A stretch of DNA of 64,000 bases from Trichosphaerium sp. ATCC 40318 (taxonomy: Eukaryota; Discosea; Flabellinia; Trichosidae). Of this stretch, positions 62,478 through 64,000 are shown one piece after another. The stretch spans positions 372,001 through 436,000 of the forward strand of contig JALMLS010000376.1 in the NCBI GenBank assembly GCA_038496445.1. The letters are read 5' to 3'. The translations under genes and the position numbers were made by a program. The number at the start of each line of letters is the position of its first letter. Position 1 is the stretch's first letter. The notes below the pieces were generated by a model. The model ran no database searches. It was not told the origin of the DNA and saw only the letters and a list, made by a program, of their open reading frames with translations.

Positions 62478-64000
62478 CTATAAAACTACTTTATTGTGTC
62501 TACGATTGGTCTCTGTTTGTACTTGTGACTGGCGTGCATTGACAAAAACAGCATACCATGTCCAAACCATCATTGAACTCAATGCAATAATGAGTGTAGC
62601 AGTAATATACGTGACAACAGAACCAGCAAAACCACCACCGAATCCTTGAAAACACCTGTACATATCATAACATACAATCAAACATGTAAAAACAGTCGCT
62701 AAAAAAAATAGGTTTAGTGTCGCTTGAAATCACGTGGGCTTTAAAAAAAATACATGAGACGTACATGTAAAAAGTACATTGTATGTACTATCTCTTATCT
62801 TATTCTTGGATGCTTCTGACTGAGCAATGTAGAACAAAAGCATGAACAGACCATAAAACATATACGATATTGTAGGGATTGTTTGCGCTATCGCTTTGAA
62901 CTCCTCATACCTATTTTCTCTTAGTTAACAGCTTTGATTAATACACAAACAAAAGCCTAATCGCGTACAATTCAAGGGAGCCACCTCCAAAGACGTTCAT
63001 ACGATAAGCAATGACAATAAGGAACGTGCCAAGACATCCGTAAAGAAAGTACTTTTTTATGTCACCCATGTTCTTAGTAACATGCAGTATTGACCATATA
63101 GCAGTTCCAGCGTATATTATATGTCCAATTTGATCAGCTGAGATTGATCCTTGTCTAACAATGTCGGGGTTGTGATGAAGAGAAACCCTAAAGTCGTAAT
63201 CTGACATATACGATAAAATATCAACAACCATCCAGTCCAGTATTGCTATTGTAAAAGTAGATATAGAAGCTACCATCAATGCTATCTCTTGTCTTGATTG
63301 AGTTTGTTTGCTGATGAATGAGCTCTGCGTTGCTAAAACCACCAGGGTTGCTGCAATCAGGCAGGAAGTAAGTCTGAAAACAACCCAACTTAGTCCCCAT
63401 AGAAAGCCACTTTTCTCATTCTCTAGCCATAAGCTGGCGTACAAAATAATAGTAAAAAATACCACAAACAAAGCATAAACGTTCGTTATTAGCGTTAGCA
63501 TAGCGTTATCAATCAAAGGACTTGGTTTACGTTCCCTACATTAAAGCAAAGAAATAAGAAAAAAATAGGATTTAAACAGTGACAAAAAAAATCAACAAAC
63601 TTCATTACCTCGATACGCCCTGAGGTTTCCATAATATCCTAGACTTCCAAATAAACCATGATAATTGACCAGCAACTACAGTATGTTGACCAAGCATAAA
63701 TCCAGTTGACATCTTGCCATCGCCATCAAAAGCCTCAACACCAAAAAAGCATAGAGGAATGAACATCAGAAAGGCATTTGAGGCTAACAAGAAACTTTCA
63801 AACCATAATCCGCCGACAAAAGGTTCCCATGAAGTTTGTAAAGGTAGCAGATTGATTAAAACAAAGGGTAATATACAAGAGAAGAAGAAATAAACCATTC
63901 CTCCCAAGTAAGCAAAAAAATTATAAAATATCAAGAAACACAAGTCTACGAACATTACTACTATTGATCCTTCTCCAAATACATTAGATATAAATAACCT
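62478..64000 (-). CDS. multi-pass membrane protein, family not recognised (5' end outside window)
   Basis: Minus-strand exons, cut by the right edge, encode many hydrophobic helices. Examples are MVYFFFSCILPFVLINLL, FLLASNAFLMFIPLCFFG, LITNVYALFVVFFTIILYA, VVFRLTSCLIAATLVVLA, IALMVASISTFTIAILDW, YFLYGCLGTFLIVIAY, TISYMFYGLFMLLFYIA and ATLIIALSSMMVWTWYAV. The end is a short basic tail (NRRHNKVVL) with TAG at 62480-62478. Adjacent motifs include FFGVEAFDGDGKMSTGF and WLENEKSGFLWGL. With the left-hand exons it has at least eight helices. I cannot place it in a transporter or receptor family; some 7-8-helix Golgi or sorting receptors look similar, but no diagnostic motif was found. Confidence 0.7.

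Overview
The window is nuclear DNA of an AT-rich microbial eukaryote. Genes are split by many short introns (about 40-150 nt, GT-AG), and donors very often read GTACG. Proteins are eukaryotic in type: a class C GPCR, ABCA transporters, a tyrosine-kinase-like kinase, a circularly permuted Ras, a prenylated tail and secreted Kazal-domain proteins. I cannot name the species. Circularly permuted Ras has a scattered distribution (amoebozoans and others), and secreted GH7 cellulase points to a free-living or saprotrophic protist. No rRNA, tRNA, CRISPR or viral region was recognised.

Layout. 1-5602 (-): alpha-2-macroglobulin family protein with an intact thioester motif, cut by the left edge. 6052-9972 (-): circularly permuted Ras fused to a Sec23/24-type zinc finger and a vWA domain. 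10778-12480 (+): ADAM-like metalloprotease that looks like a pseudogene. 13373-14982 (+): GH7 cellobiohydrolase. 15716-20156 (+): ten-exon surface protein with six Kazal-like domains and a mucin-like stalk. 20573-25990 and 27029-32474 (-): tandem paralogues with signal peptide, Pmp-like beta-helix ectodomain, class C GPCR seven-helix domain and coiled-coil tail. 35344-38414 (-): an extra C-terminal half of an ABCA transporter. 38689-46259 (-): the complete ABCA transporter it was copied from by a 3.3-kb tandem duplication. 47681-54340 (+): three tandem secreted Cys-rich, RTX-like repeat proteins. 56227-57964 (-): a non-RD kinase. 59353-60968 (-): a charged coiled-coil/acidic protein ending in a polybasic CaaX box. 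61359-62256 (+): a MORN_2 protein with a frameshift. 62478-64000 (-): an unidentified multi-pass membrane protein, cut by the right edge.

Themes. Much of the window is extracellular or surface machinery: thioester protein, putative protease inhibitor, metalloprotease relic, cellulase, receptors and secreted repeats. Much of it has also been shaped by recent tandem duplication (receptor pair, ABCA half, RTX-like triplet). The strongest candidate for an undescribed system is the tandem pair of beta-helix/class C GPCR/coiled-coil receptors. It resembles the GABA-B plan of paired receptors joined by a coiled coil, but with a different ligand-binding module. Exon boundaries are read by eye; where a start or splice site is uncertain the entry says so.
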